The notes: a model not told the origin generated them from the letters alone. A DNA stretch of 64,000 bases from JAEUOS01 sp040382235 (GCA_040382235.1 JBEIFV010000003.1:38936-102935); one strand, 5' to 3'. Counted from the stretch's first letter, positions 55,130-64,000 are shown. Numbers and translations: made by a program.

Positions 55130-55647
55130 GTATTTCTTATTTGCTGCTCGAGTTTTCCTGCCAGTTGGTGCGGACTCTGCCGGCCGGTATCGACGATCAG
55201 GTGTGCGGTTTCGCGGTAGAGCGGGTCGCGCTCGACATAGAGCTGCTTGAGTCGCGCCTCCGGGTCGGCGGTGCGCAATAGTGGGCGATTGCGATCCTGT
55301 TGGGTGCGTTGCCAGAGATCGGCGGCTTGTGCATGCAGGTAGACCACGAAGCCGGTCGACTTCAAGGCAGCCCGGTTGGCGGGGTCGATGATCGCACCCC
55401 CGCCGGTCGCCAGCACGATGCCTGCGCGCTTTGTCAATTCGGCGATCACCAGAGACTCGCGCTGGCGAAACCCGGCTTCGCCTTCGATTTCGAAAATGAC
55501 CGGTACCTTGACGCCGGTACGGGCCTCGATCTCATGGTCGGAATCCAGAAAAGGGCGCGAGAAATGGCGGGCGAGAATCCGTCCGACGGTGGTCTTGCCG
55601 GCACCCATCAGCCCGACCAGATAGAGGTTTTGGTCCTGCGTTTCCAC
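55105..55647 (-). CDS. aroK: Shikimate kinase
   Basis: 180 residues. The Walker A loop is GLMGAGKTT at residues 12-20. FLDSDHEIEARTG near 33 holds the shikimate- and Mg-binding Asp, GFRQRES near 57 the substrate Arg, and VLATGGGAIIDPAN near 77 the GGG substrate loop. DRNRPLL near 117 is the lid. It phosphorylates shikimate using ATP. A strong terminator separates it from pilQ, so it needs its own promoter in the 84-base gap or a read-through. The last residues are shared in another frame with aroB. Confidence 0.94.
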   Translation of the reverse strand: METQDQNLYLVGLMGAGKTTVGRILARHFSRPFLDSDHEIEARTGVKVPVIFEIEGEAGFRQRESLVIAELTKRAGIVLATGGGAIIDPANRAALKSTGFVVYLHAQAADLWQRTQQDRNRPLLRTADPEARLKQLYVERDPLYRETAHLIVDTGRQSPHQLAGKLEQQIRNTWMNFAST

Positions 55648-55688
55648 AACCTGAACTTTATCAGCCGCAGATCGAAAAACTCACGGCG

Positions 55689-55715
55689 AAAAAAGGCCGG
55701 GCCAAGCCCGGCCTT
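55689..55715 (-). terminator. Rho-independent terminator after pilQ
   Basis: On the minus strand a perfect 10-bp stem (AAGGCCGGGC / GCCCGGCCTT, loop TTG) is followed by a run of T. The T-run corresponds to A at 55689-55694 on the plus strand. It begins 17 bases after the pilQ stop and would end the pilMNOPQ message before aroK. Confidence 0.85.
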
Positions 55716-55731
55716 CCAAAATCAAGGGGTG

Positions 55732-57867
55732 TCAGCGCACGCTCAAGCGGTCGCTTACCACTCGCGGAGTAATAAAAACCAGCAACTCGGTCTTGTCGTT
55801 GCTGCGTTGGGTGTTGCGAAACAGATTGCCGAACACCGGCAGGTCGCCGAAGAAAGGCACCTTCGTCAGCGAGTCGCGCTCGTTTTGCGTGTAGATGCCA
55901 CCGATGACGACCGTGCCGCCGTTGTCTACCAGCACTTGCGTCTTGACCGATTTGGTATCGATAGCAAAGCCGGCGGTGGTGACTTGACCAACCGAGTCCT
56001 TGTTCACCTGCACGTCCATGATGATGTTGCCCTCAGGCGTGATCTGCGGCTTGACCTTGAGGCTCAGATTGGCCTTGCGAAAGGTGACCGAGGTGGCGCC
56101 GCTGCTGGTGGCCTGTTGATACGGCAGCTCGGTACCCTGCTCGATGGTTGCTTCGACCTGGTCGGCGGTCAGGACCCTTGGCGCGGAAATGATCTTGCCC
56201 TTGCCTTCGGCCTCGATCGCGGAAATCTCGAGGTTGATGAAGCGGCTGAAGCTGTTGGTGAAAAGTGAGATGGCGAGGCTGCCTGCGTTGATACCATTGA
56301 TCCCCTGGGCCGGCATGCTGACGTTTTGAGTGTTCGGAATGTAGCTCGTGCCGGTCACCGCAGCCTGCAGGTTCTGTTCGCCCACACCCAAGTAGTTACC
56401 AGTGAATCCAAGCCGCAATCCGCTGTTTCCCGCGATTCCAGTACCTGGAAGTGACTGGCCCCTGATTGCCGCTGTATTGCCGGTACCGAGCCGTGCACCA
56501 AGATTCTTGCTGAACGAGTCGGTCGCCTCAACGATCCGCGCCTCGATCAATACCTGACGCACCGAGATGTCGATCTTGGTGATCAGCCGGCGCACCTCTT
56601 CAAGCCGGGTCGGGGTGTCCTGCACAAACAATTGGTTGGTGCGTGCATCGACCACCGCGCTGCCGCGCTTGGAAAGAATCTTCTGTGTCGGGTCCGCCAG
56701 CAGGGTGCGCACATCCGAGGCCTTCTGGTAGTTGAGCTGGAAACTTTCGGTACGCGTGGGCTCAAGGTCGGAGATTTGAACGCGTTGCTCAAGGTCGAGC
56801 TTTTCCTTGGTCGCAAGTTCGTCGCGTGGCGCGATCCAGATCACGTTGCCATTCTTGCGCATGTCCAGCCCGCGCGTTTGCAGGATGATGTCGAGCGCCT
56901 GATCCCACGGCACGTCCTTGAGCCTGAGGGTCAGGTTGCCGCCGACGGTATCGCTGGTAATGATGTTCAGATTGGTGAAATCCGCAATTACCTGCAGCAC
57001 GGCACGCACTTCGATGTTCTGGAAGTTCAGGGAAAGCTTCTCGCCGTTATAGCCACCGCGCGATCCCTGAACCAGCTTGTTGGGATCCTCCTTGATGGGT
57101 TTGACTTCGATCACGAACTGGGTGTCGGATTGATAGGCATTGTGCTCCCACAGCCCCTTGGGCTCAATGACCATGCGCACGTTGTCGCCCTGGACAAAGG
57201 TATTGATGGTCTGCACAGGAGTGGCGAAATCTCCCACATCGAGGCGGCGGCGCAGATTATCCGGCAATTGGCTTTTCTGGAAATCGACGACAAGGGATTG
57301 GCCCTGCTGGCGAATATCAACGCCAGTGCTGCTGTTGGCCAGTTCCACCACCACTCGACCAGAGCCGTCGGCGGCACGCCGAAAATCTATATCGCGCAGC
57401 GCTGAGCGGCCATCTGTTGGCCGCGACTCGGCGAAAGTGGCAGTACTCGACGGCGTCGGCCCGCCGGCTGCGGTGGAACCGCTCAGAGTGACCAGGATCG
57501 ATTTGCCGTCAACTTTGGTGTCATAGGTGACCGCGTTTTTCAAATTGAGTACCAGCCGCGAACGCTCACCGACCTGCACCACGCTGATGCTGCGCAAGTC
57601 ACCTTGCCCAATCTCCTGGCTGTTGCGGCCGAGCGCGTTGACGGTGTTGGGAAAGTCGAGCGCAACACGCGGCGGATTGGCCACCAGGAAGCTCGCTGGC
57701 GGATTTGCCGGTTCGTTCTTCAGGTTGATCTTCAGGATCACCGATGTGCCCTGCTGCGATACGTTGAGTGACTCAATTGCATTCTGGGCAAGCGAAAGAC
57801 TGGCCGAAAGCGCCAGGACAATGGTGGCGAGTACGCGCAAGCCGACGAACAGGCGTCCGTAAATCAT
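55732..57867 (-). CDS. pilQ: Type IV pilus secretin PilQ
   Basis: 711 residues. The signal peptide is MIYGRLFVGLRVLATIVLALSASLSLAQ. Two AMIN domains (about 30-115 and 155-250) bind peptidoglycan, followed by a secretin/TonB short domain (KLSLNFQNIEVRAVLQVIADFTNLNIITSD near 272) and an N0/N1 region. The outer-membrane secretin barrel comes from about 445 to the end (VPFFGDLPVFGNLFRNTQRSNDKTELLVFITPRVV). It is the pore for pilus extrusion. It is last in the pilMNOPQ operon and overlaps pilP by four bases. Confidence 0.96.
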   Translation of the reverse strand: MIYGRLFVGLRVLATIVLALSASLSLAQNAIESLNVSQQGTSVILKINLKNEPANPPASFLVANPPRVALDFPNTVNALGRNSQEIGQGDLRSISVVQVGERSRLVLNLKNAVTYDTKVDGKSILVTLSGSTAAGGPTPSSTATFAESRPTDGRSALRDIDFRRAADGSGRVVVELANSSTGVDIRQQGQSLVVDFQKSQLPDNLRRRLDVGDFATPVQTINTFVQGDNVRMVIEPKGLWEHNAYQSDTQFVIEVKPIKEDPNKLVQGSRGGYNGEKLSLNFQNIEVRAVLQVIADFTNLNIITSDTVGGNLTLRLKDVPWDQALDIILQTRGLDMRKNGNVIWIAPRDELATKEKLDLEQRVQISDLEPTRTESFQLNYQKASDVRTLLADPTQKILSKRGSAVVDARTNQLFVQDTPTRLEEVRRLITKIDISVRQVLIEARIVEATDSFSKNLGARLGTGNTAAIRGQSLPGTGIAGNSGLRLGFTGNYLGVGEQNLQAAVTGTSYIPNTQNVSMPAQGINGINAGSLAISLFTNSFSRFINLEISAIEAEGKGKIISAPRVLTADQVEATIEQGTELPYQQATSSGATSVTFRKANLSLKVKPQITPEGNIIMDVQVNKDSVGQVTTAGFAIDTKSVKTQVLVDNGGTVVIGGIYTQNERDSLTKVPFFGDLPVFGNLFRNTQRSNDKTELLVFITPRVVSDRLSVR

Positions 57868-58394
57868 TTCTTTTCCTCCTGAAGTACCAAGGTACTGTCG
57901 CGGTATATGTACTCACCGCTGCCGTCTTCAATCATTTCCTGCAACATCACTTCGGTTTCGGTGATGTTGACAATCTTGCCGTAGCTCTGGCCCATATAGT
58001 TACCGACCTTCACGCGGTGCAGATTCGCATCCGCCTTGATGATCGCGTAGAAAGTGCCTTTCTGCTGCATCGCGCCCACCATCCGCAGATTTTCCAGCGG
58101 GAATGATTCGAGCACCTCCTTGCGGCGACTCAGATCAGGCCGCGGTCCGGCACTGGTGCGGGGCGCCTTTTTCGACTCTTCCGCCAAAGCAGCCACCTTG
58201 GCGTTGTTGAACGGATCGACCAGCTTGTCGGCCTCGTATTTGAAGGGTTCGAATTTCTTGGGCTCATCGATCTTCTTGACAACGCCACGCATATCCTTCG
58301 AGGTATCCGCCATCCACTTCTTGATGTCTTCATTCCCGCCGTCGCCACACGCGGCAAGCACGACGGGAAGCAATACAAGCATGCGTTTGATCAT
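57864..58394 (-). CDS. pilP: Type IV pilus lipoprotein PilP
   Basis: 176 residues from the ATG at 58394. The frame is open further upstream but antisense-like there, and PilP proteins start with the lipobox. Signal: MIKRMLVLLPVVLAAC, with the lipidated Cys16. The mature part contains a PFNNAKVAALAEESKKAP linker and the C-terminal beta domain FPLENLRMVGAMQQKGTFYAIIKADANLHRVKVGNYMGQSYGKIVNI. It links the inner-membrane PilNO complex with PilQ. It overlaps pilO by an ATGA. Confidence 0.94.
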   Translation of the reverse strand: MIKRMLVLLPVVLAACGDGGNEDIKKWMADTSKDMRGVVKKIDEPKKFEPFKYEADKLVDPFNNAKVAALAEESKKAPRTSAGPRPDLSRRKEVLESFPLENLRMVGAMQQKGTFYAIIKADANLHRVKVGNYMGQSYGKIVNITETEVMLQEMIEDGSGEYIYRDSTLVLQEEKK

Positions 58395-59026
58395 TTCTTC
58401 GCACCTCCGGCCGGCGCCTTGGCCTTGCGCTGCGCGGCGACCTCTTCGCCATCCAGATAACGGAAGGTCTTGGCGGTGGTCTCCATCGCCAGCGTCGAAC
58501 TGTTGGGTGGGATCGAGATCGAAATATCGTTGAGGGTCACAATGCGGCTCAGGTTCGCGATATCGCTGGCGAACGCGCCGAGGTCGTGATAACTGCCGGT
58601 GACCCGCACCGCAATGGGCTGCTCCGCGTAGTATTCCTTCACATTTACAGTTGCCGGCCGGAACAGGTCGAACTGCAAGCCACGTCCGAGCCCGGCCTGA
58701 TTGATATCGGTCAGCAGGGCATCCATTTCCGCCTTGCTTGGCAATTGCTTCTCCAGAGTCGCCACATACTGGCCCACTTGGACCAGCTGCTTCTTGAGTT
58801 CGGCGAGATTGACTGCCTTCTGCTTCTTGACTTTGTATTCGTCCTTGAGCCTGGACTCCTTGACCTTGGCGGCATCGAGCTCTTCGTTGAGACCGTTCCA
58901 ATAAAAGTACCAGCCTGCCGCAACCACGCCAGCCAGAAGAAACAGTAACGAAACAATCTTCGGACCGGGAGGAGTATTGCCAATATCCTTCCAGTTTACG
59001 TTCTTGAATTGATCTGCGATATTCAT
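58391..59026 (-). CDS. pilO: Type IV pilus assembly protein PilO
   Basis: 211 residues. A short cytoplasmic start (MNIADQFKNVNWKDIGN) leads to one membrane helix (IVSLLFLLAGVVAAGWYFYW near 24). A long coiled coil follows (ELDAAKVKESRLKDEYKVKKQKAVNLAELKKQLVQVGQYVATLEKQL), then the periplasmic ferredoxin-like domain (GSYHDLGAFASDIANLSRIVTLNDISI). It pairs with PilN to form the alignment complex. An Ala/Pro/Lys-rich tail (KAKAPAGGAKK) ends it. Confidence 0.94.
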   Translation of the reverse strand: MNIADQFKNVNWKDIGNTPPGPKIVSLLFLLAGVVAAGWYFYWNGLNEELDAAKVKESRLKDEYKVKKQKAVNLAELKKQLVQVGQYVATLEKQLPSKAEMDALLTDINQAGLGRGLQFDLFRPATVNVKEYYAEQPIAVRVTGSYHDLGAFASDIANLSRIVTLNDISISIPPNSSTLAMETTAKTFRYLDGEEVAAQRKAKAPAGGAKK

Positions 59027-59049
59027 AGTCGAAATCCCCCGCTATCCGG

Positions 59050-59673
59050 TCAGACCTTGCCCGCACCGGGCGCAGCCGGCTTGGCGGGCGCCGCAGGTAC
59101 CGCCACCGCTGCCGGATCTTTCGGTCGAACGATTGAAACGATCATCGTGAATTCGTTGAGGCGCTTGGCAGGCCCGGGGCCCGCCACCATCACCGCCTTG
59201 ATTTCCACTAGCTCCGGCGCCGCCAGCCACGTGTTGCGCGTCAGGTTGCGCACATAGTCCGCTACTTTGGCGTTATTCGCGGCCAGCCCGTTGACCGTTA
59301 CCCTGCCGCCGACTTGCTTGAGCGAACGCAGATAAATACCGTCCGGTGTGATCTTTACCAGTTCGTCGAGCAAGTGCACCGGCAAATTGCGGTCTCCCTG
59401 CAGATCCTCCACCGCCTTCTTGCGTGCCTCAAGTCCGCGAATCTCATCCTCAAGTTTGGCAATTTCCTTGATATCGTCATCGAGTTTCTTGTTCTCCTTC
59501 TCGATGAAGGCGTTGGTCTCATTCTGAGATGAAATCTGGCCGGTGATAACTCCACCGACAATACCGACGACCGCGACGCCGATGGCGGCGACCACGCCGC
59601 ACAAAATGTAGAACTGGCGGCGACGCGCCTGTCGCTTGATTTCCCGATGCGGCAGCAGGTTGATTCTGATCAT
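59050..59673 (-). CDS. pilN: Type IV pilus assembly protein PilN
   Basis: 207 residues from the ATG at 59673 (MIRINLLPHREIKRQARRRQ), the family start. The motif INLLPHRE is the conserved peptide that binds PilM. One membrane helix (FYILCGVVAAIGVAVVGIVGGVITG) is followed by a coiled coil (NAFIEKENKKLDDDIKEIAKLEDEIRGLEARKKAVE) and the periplasmic domain. The end is an Ala/Pro/Val-rich stretch. It overlaps pilM by four bases. Confidence 0.95.
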   Translation of the reverse strand: MIRINLLPHREIKRQARRRQFYILCGVVAAIGVAVVGIVGGVITGQISSQNETNAFIEKENKKLDDDIKEIAKLEDEIRGLEARKKAVEDLQGDRNLPVHLLDELVKITPDGIYLRSLKQVGGRVTVNGLAANNAKVADYVRNLTRNTWLAAPELVEIKAVMVAGPGPAKRLNEFTMIVSIVRPKDPAAVAVPAAPAKPAAPGAGKV

Positions 59674-60743
59674 GCGTCGAACCTCCTCATGGCCAAACCG
59701 CATGCGACCATCAGCGCCGGCGCTTCGGTCGCCAATTGTTTCGGCTTCACCCGGTTAGAAAGCGACATGTTGGCGAAAGGATTGGCCACAATCGTGTTCA
59801 CCTGGGTCCGGGTGGCGACAACCTCGTCAAGCCCGGGTATGACCGCACAGCCGCCCGCGAGAACGATATGATCGATCTGGTTGTAGGACGTGGAGGTGAA
59901 AAAGAACTGCATCGCACGGGTCACTTCCTGTGCCAGGTTTTCCATGAACGGACGCAGTACGTCACCCTCATAGTTGTCAGGCAATCCGCCGGCCTTTTTG
60001 TTCGTCTCCGCCTCTTCGGGGCTCATGCCGAAGGCGCGCTGAATGTCCTGAGTGAGGTTGTTGCCGCCAAATGCCTGCTCACGGTTGTAGATCGACTGAT
60101 TGTTGCGCAGCACCGTGACGTTCATCATGTTCGCGCCGATGTCGATCAGCGCAATGGACTGGTCGACACCACTGCCGGGCAGTTGCTTTTCGATCATTTC
60201 GAAGGCCGTCAGCATCGAATAGGATTCGACGTCCATGACGGTCGCCTTCAGGCCGGCGGCTTCTGCTACAGCCACCCGATCTTCGACTTTTTCCTTGCGC
60301 GACGCCGCGATGATGACTTCCACCTCTTCGGTGCTGGTGGGCGACGGTCCAACAACCTGAAAGTCCAGGTTGACTTCGTCAAGGGCAAACGGAATGTACT
60401 GATTGGCCTCGGTCTCGACCTGAATCTCGAGTTCCTCGTCGCGCAACCCCGCAGGCACAACGATCTTCTTTGTAATCACCGCCGCCGCCGGCAGGGCCAT
60501 GGCCACGTTTCGAGTGCGCGTGGCCATCTTTTTCCAGGCGCGCTTTACAGCTTCGGCAACGACCTCGAGGTTGGTGATATTGCCGTCAAGAACGGCATCC
60601 TTGGGCAATGGCTCGATCGCATAGCGCTCGATGCGGTAGGCCTCTTTGCCCGCATCGGCCACTTCGACCAGCTTGACCGACGATGAACTGATATCCAGTC
60701 CAATCAGTGGCTGCGCCTTCGGGTTAAATATGTCGAACGCCAA
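59670..60743 (-). CDS. pilM: Type IV pilus assembly protein PilM
   Basis: 357 residues. It has the actin/FtsA-like fold: phosphate-1 loop in PLIGLDISSSSVKLVEV near 13; ALPAAAVITKKIVVPAGLRDEELEIQVETEANQYIPF near 83; SIALIDIGANMMNVTVLRNNQSIYNREQAFGGNNLTQDI near 190; and IVLAGGCAVIPGLDEVVA near 300. It is cytoplasmic and binds the N-terminal peptide of PilN. It is first in the pilMNOPQ operon and divergent from ponA with a 389-base gap. Confidence 0.96.
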   Translation of the reverse strand: MAFDIFNPKAQPLIGLDISSSSVKLVEVADAGKEAYRIERYAIEPLPKDAVLDGNITNLEVVAEAVKRAWKKMATRTRNVAMALPAAAVITKKIVVPAGLRDEELEIQVETEANQYIPFALDEVNLDFQVVGPSPTSTEEVEVIIAASRKEKVEDRVAVAEAAGLKATVMDVESYSMLTAFEMIEKQLPGSGVDQSIALIDIGANMMNVTVLRNNQSIYNREQAFGGNNLTQDIQRAFGMSPEEAETNKKAGGLPDNYEGDVLRPFMENLAQEVTRAMQFFFTSTSYNQIDHIVLAGGCAVIPGLDEVVATRTQVNTIVANPFANMSLSNRVKPKQLATEAPALMVACGLAMRRFDA

Positions 60744-61132
60744 GGTGTCGTCCCCCAGAGAAGAAATTGCCCGCGCGAATCTTTTCCAAATTGCCGACCG
60801 GCCTGCGCCCTAGCACATTGTCATAACGACGCGATCGCTATTTGGACATCTGCATTCGCCAGCATTCCGAAAAGAATCGGACAGCATCGCCTTTGTCCTT
60901 TTCGGACAAGTAATTAGCGACAATACTCACAAATTACATTAAATCCTATCAGCAACTGCAAAGCAAGCAAACACCTTTTGGCAAATCGGCTCATGTGGTG
61001 GATTTACCACAGAGCCTGCCAGACCGTCGCCATCATCGGTCAGGGCGGGCACATATGCCAAGGCTATAATCCATTATCCAATCATCGTATGGCGTTGCTG
61101 GCTCGTAATGGTGCGCTTTTACCAATGAAATC
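60744..61132. promoter_or_regulatory. Divergent promoter region between pilM and ponA
   Basis: 389 bases, noticeably more AT-rich around 60890-60970, with no credible gene. A clear TATAAT lies at 61065-61070 on the plus strand, 63 bases before the ponA start, with no good -35 in front of it. A small hairpin, GTGGT-GGATTT-ACCAC, is at 60995-61010. I could not fix the pilM promoter. Confidence 0.5.
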
Positions 61133-63433
61133 ATGGTACTAACCAGGTCGGCAGTATGGTTTGCGGGGGCTTTGGCCGTTTTGTTGGCTCCAGTCGCGAT
61201 CAGCTTGCTGATCTTGGCGTTCGCCGTCGGTTGGGCCTATCCCGGCCTGCCGTCAATAGAGGCCCTGACGGATTACCAACCCAAGATCCCCCTGCGCGTC
61301 TATAGCGCGGAGGGGCTGCTTCTTGGTGAATTCGGCGAGGAGCGCCGCAACGTCGTTCGCTTCGAAGACGTTCCACTGGTGATGAAACAGGCGATTCTTG
61401 CCGCCGAGGATGATCGCTTCTACCAACATGGCGGCGTGGACACGATCGGCGTTCTGCGCGCAGCGATGTCCAACGTGACGAGCCCGGGAAAACAGCAGGG
61501 CGCTTCGACCATCACCATGCAGATCGCCCGAAATTTCTTCATTTCGAGCGAAAAAACCTATACCCGCAAGTTTTACGAGGCGTTGCTGGCATTCAAGATC
61601 GAAGCCACAATGAGCAAAGACAAGATTTTCGAGATCTACATCAACCATATCTTTCTTGGGCAACGGGCTTATGGTTTTGCCTCCGCAGCCCAGATCTACT
61701 TTGGCAAACCGTTAAAGCAGATCAGCCCGGCGGAAGCGGCCATGCTGGCCGGTTTGCCGAAGGCGCCGTCAGCTTTCAATCCAGTGGTCAATCCGAAGCG
61801 TGCCAAAACCCGGCAACTCTACATCTTAGACCGCATGAAATCCCTTGGGTATCTCACCGCGGAACAGCACGCTGGCGCTTCAAAGGAGACGCTTAACGTC
61901 AAGCGTGACGTCAATGACTTTCCCGTCAAGGCGGATTTCGTAGCCGAGATGGCGCGGCAGTTGGCGTTGGAACGGTTCGGTGAAGATACCTATACCCGCG
62001 GACTGCGTGTTTACACCACCATTCAAAAGGCCGACCAGGAGGCAGCCCATGCGGCCCTGCGCCGCGCGGTGATGGATTACGAACGACGCCACGGCTATCG
62101 TGGTCCCGAGGCCTTCGTGGACCTGAAGTCCGGACGCGAAGACGAGCTTGAAGAAGCCCTGCAGGATATTTCCGACAGTGAGGACCTTCTCGCCGCTGTA
62201 GTTGTCGAGGCTGCGCCCAGGCTTGTGCGCGTCTACTTGCGTAGCGGCGAAACCGTGCAGATCATCGGCGACGGCCTCAAGTTCGCGGCCAGCGCGCTTA
62301 CCGACAAACCGCAGCCAAACCGTCGCATACGACGTGGCGCGATCGTGCGTGTAAATCGCGATGAGAAGGGTGCATGGCAAATACTGCAGCTGCCCGAAGT
62401 CGAAGCGGCCTTTGTTTCAGTCAGCCCGGCAGATGGCGCGGTCAAAGCGCTGGTTGGCGGCTTCGATTTCAATGTGAACAAGTTCAATCACGTTACGCAG
62501 GCGTGGCGACAGCCGGGCTCGAGTTTCAAGCCGTTCATCTACTCAGCTTCCCTGGAGCGCGGCCTCACCCCGTCGACGGTGATCAACGATGCGCCGATCT
62601 ACATAGACCCGGCACTGACTGGCGGCCAGTTGTGGGAGCCCAAGAATTACGACGGCAAGTACGAAGGTCCGATGCGCATGCGTACCGCGCTAACCAAATC
62701 CAAGAATCTGGTTTCGATCAGGATCCTGCAGCAAATCACGCCGCAGTACGCCCAGGACTACATAACGCGCTTTGGCTTTGATGCCGAGAAGCATCCCCCC
62801 TATCTCACCATGGCGCTTGGGGCAGGATCGGTTACTCCCTGGCAAATGGTTGGCGCCTACGCGGTTTTTGCAAATGGTGGTTACCGGATCAATCCATACA
62901 TTGTCACCCGCATCACGGATGACGGCGGCCGGGTGCTGGCCACGGCCAGCCCTGTACGCGCCGGCGAAGGCGGCACGCGTGTGATCGATCCGCGCAACGC
63001 ATTCGTGATGAACAGCATGATGAATGATGTCACCCGCTTCGGTACCGCTGCACGCGCCGGCGCAACCCTGAAACGCGCCGACCTGGCGGGCAAGACTGGC
63101 ACTACCAATGACCACGTGGATGCCTGGTTCGCGGGCTATCAGGCCAATCTGGTGGGCGTGGCATGGATTGGCTTCGATCAGCCCAAAAAACTGGGCGGGC
63201 AGGAGACCGGCGGCGTTGCGGCGCTTCCCATCTGGATCGCCTACATGCAAAAGGCGTTGAAGGGTGTGCCCGAGTCCATGCCGCAAGCGCCCGAGGGCTT
63301 GGTCAACGTAGCAGGTGAATGGTACTTCCGGGAATTTGCGCCCGGCGAGGGCAGCGTGCAGTCCCTGGGTCTGTCGGACGGTACTCCGGAGGGCGAAAAA
63401 AAGGCCGAAGAAATACGCAACCAGTTGTTCTGA
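61133..63433 (+). CDS. ponA: Penicillin-binding protein 1A (bifunctional)
   Basis: 766 residues. A membrane anchor (LAVLLAPVAISLLILAFAVGW) is followed by the GT51 glycosyltransferase domain with catalytic Glu92 (AAEDDRFYQHGGVD) and KQQGASTITMQIARNFF near 122. An inserted domain covers about 320-425. The transpeptidase has the nucleophile Ser463 (S-S-F-K, residues 463-466), a SKNLVS motif near 522 and KTGTT near 653. It polymerises and cross-links peptidoglycan at the inner membrane. It diverges from the pil operon, the usual betaproteobacterial layout. Confidence 0.95.
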   Translation: MVLTRSAVWFAGALAVLLAPVAISLLILAFAVGWAYPGLPSIEALTDYQPKIPLRVYSAEGLLLGEFGEERRNVVRFEDVPLVMKQAILAAEDDRFYQHGGVDTIGVLRAAMSNVTSPGKQQGASTITMQIARNFFISSEKTYTRKFYEALLAFKIEATMSKDKIFEIYINHIFLGQRAYGFASAAQIYFGKPLKQISPAEAAMLAGLPKAPSAFNPVVNPKRAKTRQLYILDRMKSLGYLTAEQHAGASKETLNVKRDVNDFPVKADFVAEMARQLALERFGEDTYTRGLRVYTTIQKADQEAAHAALRRAVMDYERRHGYRGPEAFVDLKSGREDELEEALQDISDSEDLLAAVVVEAAPRLVRVYLRSGETVQIIGDGLKFAASALTDKPQPNRRIRRGAIVRVNRDEKGAWQILQLPEVEAAFVSVSPADGAVKALVGGFDFNVNKFNHVTQAWRQPGSSFKPFIYSASLERGLTPSTVINDAPIYIDPALTGGQLWEPKNYDGKYEGPMRMRTALTKSKNLVSIRILQQITPQYAQDYITRFGFDAEKHPPYLTMALGAGSVTPWQMVGAYAVFANGGYRINPYIVTRITDDGGRVLATASPVRAGEGGTRVIDPRNAFVMNSMMNDVTRFGTAARAGATLKRADLAGKTGTTNDHVDAWFAGYQANLVGVAWIGFDQPKKLGGQETGGVAALPIWIAYMQKALKGVPESMPQAPEGLVNVAGEWYFREFAPGEGSVQSLGLSDGTPEGEKKAEEIRNQLF

Positions 63434-63472
63434 AACGGCGTCCGGCAATATTTTGGCTCTCGCTTGCACGCA

Positions 63473-63790
63473 TCAAGTCAGCCGCAACTGCGAACCCGCC
63501 TGTTCACTTGCGACACGCGATAGCAGGTTCATCAGAGCTTCCCCGGATCTGGTATCGAGCCACTGGCCGGCCGACTCTGCAAAATGGAATCCCCCGGATT
63601 TCGCGGCGACCCAGATCTGACGCATCGGCGTCTGCGTGTTGACAACGATCTTGCTGCCATTTGCAAACTCGATTTCAAGCAGGCCGTCGCCCTTGCGCTC
63701 GAGATCAACATCAATGCCTGCCACCTCCAACGATTCCTCGATGTGGTCGATAACGCCGACGCTTCGCTTAACAAACTCGGTTTCGGTCAT
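63473..63790 (-). CDS. cyaY: Frataxin-like iron-sulfur assembly protein CyaY
   Basis: 105 residues, the normal length. MTETEFVKRSVGVIDHIEESLE gives the acidic first helix, then LLEIEFANGSKIVVNTQTPMRQIWVAAKSGGFHF carries the frataxin beta-sheet. WLDTRSGEALMNLLSRVASEQAG is the second helix. It binds iron and modulates IscS in cluster assembly. It is convergent with ponA and divergent from lptM, 34 bases away. Confidence 0.94.
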   Translation of the reverse strand: MTETEFVKRSVGVIDHIEESLEVAGIDVDLERKGDGLLEIEFANGSKIVVNTQTPMRQIWVAAKSGGFHFAESAGQWLDTRSGEALMNLLSRVASEQAGSQLRLT

Positions 63791-63824
63791 AATTCAAAGC
63801 TCTCCGGCAAACAAAAAACGCAAC

Positions 63825-64000
63825 GTGCGCGCACTCGGTATTGTGATGCTTTTCTGTCTTTTGGGGGCTTGCGGCCACCGGGGGCCGTTGTACCTGCCGG
63901 GCAAGCCCGGAGACCCGGCGTTCGATCGACAGAACCGCGATACGCGCAATGATCAGCCTCCCACCCAGCGGCCAGTAAACAAGCAATCGCCGGCAAGCGA
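63825..64000 (+). CDS. lptM: LPS translocon maturation lipoprotein LptM, partial
   Basis: It runs off the right edge. Starting from GTG at 63825 the protein reads VRALGIVMLFCLLGACG, with the lipobox LLGAC and the lipidated cysteine at residue 15. The hallmark RGPLYLPGKPGDPAFDRQ follows. The upstream frame has no better start, and ATG at 63846 would lose the positive N-terminus. In relatives this small outer-membrane lipoprotein (formerly YifL) precedes lysA and lies divergent from cyaY; it helps LptD fold. Confidence 0.85.
   Translation, partial: MRALGIVMLFCLLGACGHRGPLYLPGKPGDPAFDRQNRDTRNDQPPTQRPVNKQSPAS

Noticed and set aside
57864..59066. PilP extended upstream to about 400 residues
   Set aside because: The extra part is antisense-like sequence over pilO in another frame; the lipobox start at 58394 and the overlap with pilO fix the real start.

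Overview
This is a GC-rich bacterial chromosome segment, most likely from a betaproteobacterium of the order Burkholderiales. Two things point there. The right end carries the gene order gltD-gltB-dgt-aroB-aroK-pilQPONM / ponA / cyaY / lptM, which is typical of that group. The left half has four solitary Bug (TctC-type) periplasmic receptors, a family greatly expanded in Alcaligenaceae and relatives. I saw no rRNA, tRNA, CRISPR array or intact insertion sequence.

Left edge (1-7.0 kb): the start of a molybdopterin oxidoreductase diverges from a LysR-type regulator, with a LysR-box-like palindrome between them. Next come a bicupin, a small exported protein, a glutathione S-transferase, a gene-free stretch with tandem 21-bp repeats, and a Bug receptor.

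Sulfonate block (7.1-22.6 kb): a GntR/UTRA regulator and a SulP anion transporter diverge from what looks like a complete route for C3 sulfonates. The route comprises sulfolactate sulfo-lyase (suyAB), two sulfolactate dehydrogenases of opposite fold families (slcC- and comC-like), and a dihydroxypropanesulfonate oxidation set (hpsN-like histidinol-dehydrogenase relative, an SDR, a zinc alcohol dehydrogenase). Two choline-sulfatase-like enzymes, a Bug receptor and a DegT-type aminotransferase sit among them. So do remnants: an Ldh N-terminus, a sulfatase C-terminus and a truncated ABC permease. A 20-bp palindrome overlaps the candidate suyA promoter and is the best guess for the GntR operator.

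Succinate-analogue block (22.7-31.1 kb): a tightly packed operon of succinate-dehydrogenase-like subunits (B, C, D, then A), class I fumarase/tartrate dehydratase alpha and beta subunits, two Bug receptors and a thiamine-diphosphate enzyme. The content suggests uptake, desaturation, hydration and C-C bond chemistry on a dicarboxylate-like compound. The flavoprotein lacks the usual covalent-FAD histidine.

Middle (31.2-45.6 kb): an MscS channel with a duplicated 3' end; two wax ester synthase/diacylglycerol acyltransferases around an alpha/beta hydrolase; a helix-turn-helix protein; a Kef-type antiporter; a GNAT acetyltransferase; an MFS exporter; malate synthase G; an 8-oxoguanine-deaminase-like amidohydrolase; and adenine phosphoribosyltransferase.

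Housekeeping right end (45.7-64 kb): glutamate synthase (gltD, gltB), a REP-associated transposase inserted between gltB and dgt, dgt, aroB, aroK, the type IV pilus alignment and secretin operon pilMNOPQ, divergent penicillin-binding protein 1A, frataxin cyaY and the start of lptM at the window edge.
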